Source: Bacteroidota bacterium (GTDB lineage: Bacteria > Bacteroidota > Bacteroidia > Chitinophagales > Chitinophagaceae). From it: 5,932 bases of DNA. A program made the position numbers and the translations under genes. The notes beneath the pieces were generated by a model. It searched no databases and was not told where the DNA came from. It saw only the letters and a list, made by a program, of their open reading frames with translations. Positions 5,581-5,932 of the stretch are shown here, one piece after another. Each line of letters starts with the position of its first letter. The stretch's first letter is position 1. The stretch is taken from positions 1 through 5,932 of the forward strand of contig JAEZCV010000178.1 of NCBI GenBank assembly GCA_023429985.1, read 5' to 3'.

Positions 5581-5932
5581 ATGAATGTTTCTGCAATTAT
5601 TAAAGTTCTGATTACAATGGCATTGATTGCTTTTGTAATGAGTTCCTGTGGTGTGGCAAAATTTAAAGAAGCAACCTATGCTGCAAGGGAAAAAAATAAA
5701 AAAGCATTTGTGGAAAAGGAAAATGGCGAAATAATAGAAGCCAGTGATGCAAAAGTTCGTTCACCATTATTTGGTAAGGCAACTATCGAACTGAATGGTG
5801 AAAAAATTCCTTTGAAGGAAGTAATTGCTTATCAGGATCAATCAGCATACTATAGAAGGATTAATGGACAGTTTGCTCCTAGAATAAAAAAAGGGCTTAT
5901 CAATATGTTTTCTGTTGCTGTCAATTATACCG
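5581..5932 (+). CDS. Putative lipoprotein of unknown function, 5' part
   Basis: The open frame from the ATG at 5581 stays open for 117 codons to the window edge, so the 3' end is missing. The N-terminus looks like a lipoprotein signal: Lys8, a hydrophobic run at about 9-20, then MSSC with Cys23 as the probable lipid-bearing residue. Met at -3 of the lipobox is less usual than Leu, which lowers certainty. No acidic residues follow the Cys directly, so the surface-export signal known from some Bacteroidota lipoproteins is not evident. The mature part is Lys/Glu-rich and then forms short beta-like stretches: ENGEIIEA, FGKATIELNGEKIPLKEV, IAYQDQSAYYRRING and FAPRIKKGLIN. I have the impression of a small Bacteroidota family of uncharacterised proteins with this pattern but cannot name it. 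It begins 62 bases after nuoE, on the same strand, where nuoF is usually expected. Confidence 0.75.
   Translation, partial: MNVSAIIKVLITMALIAFVMSSCGVAKFKEATYAAREKNKKAFVEKENGEIIEASDAKVRSPLFGKATIELNGEKIPLKEVIAYQDQSAYYRRINGQFAPRIKKGLINMFSVAVNYT

Overview
The window looks like an ordinary chromosomal stretch from a member of the Bacteroidota. All genes are on the + strand, the DNA is moderately AT-rich, and most genes lack a Shine-Dalgarno sequence and start behind A/T-rich leaders. The proteins read like those of the class Chitinophagia or its relatives; that finer placement is an impression from sequence style, not a computed result.

Layout. (1) Bases 1-194 hold the 3' end of a periplasmic phosphate-binding (PstS-like) protein. 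(2) Bases 251-1936 encode an exported protein of 561 residues built from tetratricopeptide (TPR) repeats, followed by a clear intrinsic terminator at 1957-1982. (3) After a 118-base gap carrying a candidate Bacteroidota-type promoter, the NADH:quinone oxidoreductase (respiratory complex I) operon begins: nuoA (2055-2465), nuoB (2504-3088), nuoC (3101-3694), nuoD (3740-4969) and nuoE (5021-5518). nuoC and nuoD are separate genes, not fused. (4) A hairpin at 5521-5550 follows nuoE. A small lipoprotein-like gene then starts at 5581 and runs off the end of the window at the place where nuoF would usually be expected.

How the genes work together. NuoE belongs to the NADH-dehydrogenase (N) module and carries a 2Fe-2S cluster. 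NuoB, NuoC and NuoD form the core of the quinone-reducing (Q) module: NuoB holds the terminal 4Fe-4S cluster N2, and NuoD supplies the quinone-site His and Tyr. NuoA is a small membrane subunit at the junction of the Q module and the proton-pumping arm. The remaining subunits (F, G, H, I, J-N) would lie downstream, outside the window. The PstS-like and TPR genes upstream appear to be a separate transcription unit closed by the 1957-1982 terminator.

I found no mobile element, CRISPR array, RNA gene or obviously new system. The points worth a second look are modest: the lipoprotein-like gene and hairpin after nuoE, the Cys-to-Ser change in the NuoA loop, the promoter that overlaps an alternative nuoA start, one strong Shine-Dalgarno ahead of nuoC, and small hairpins in several intergenic gaps.
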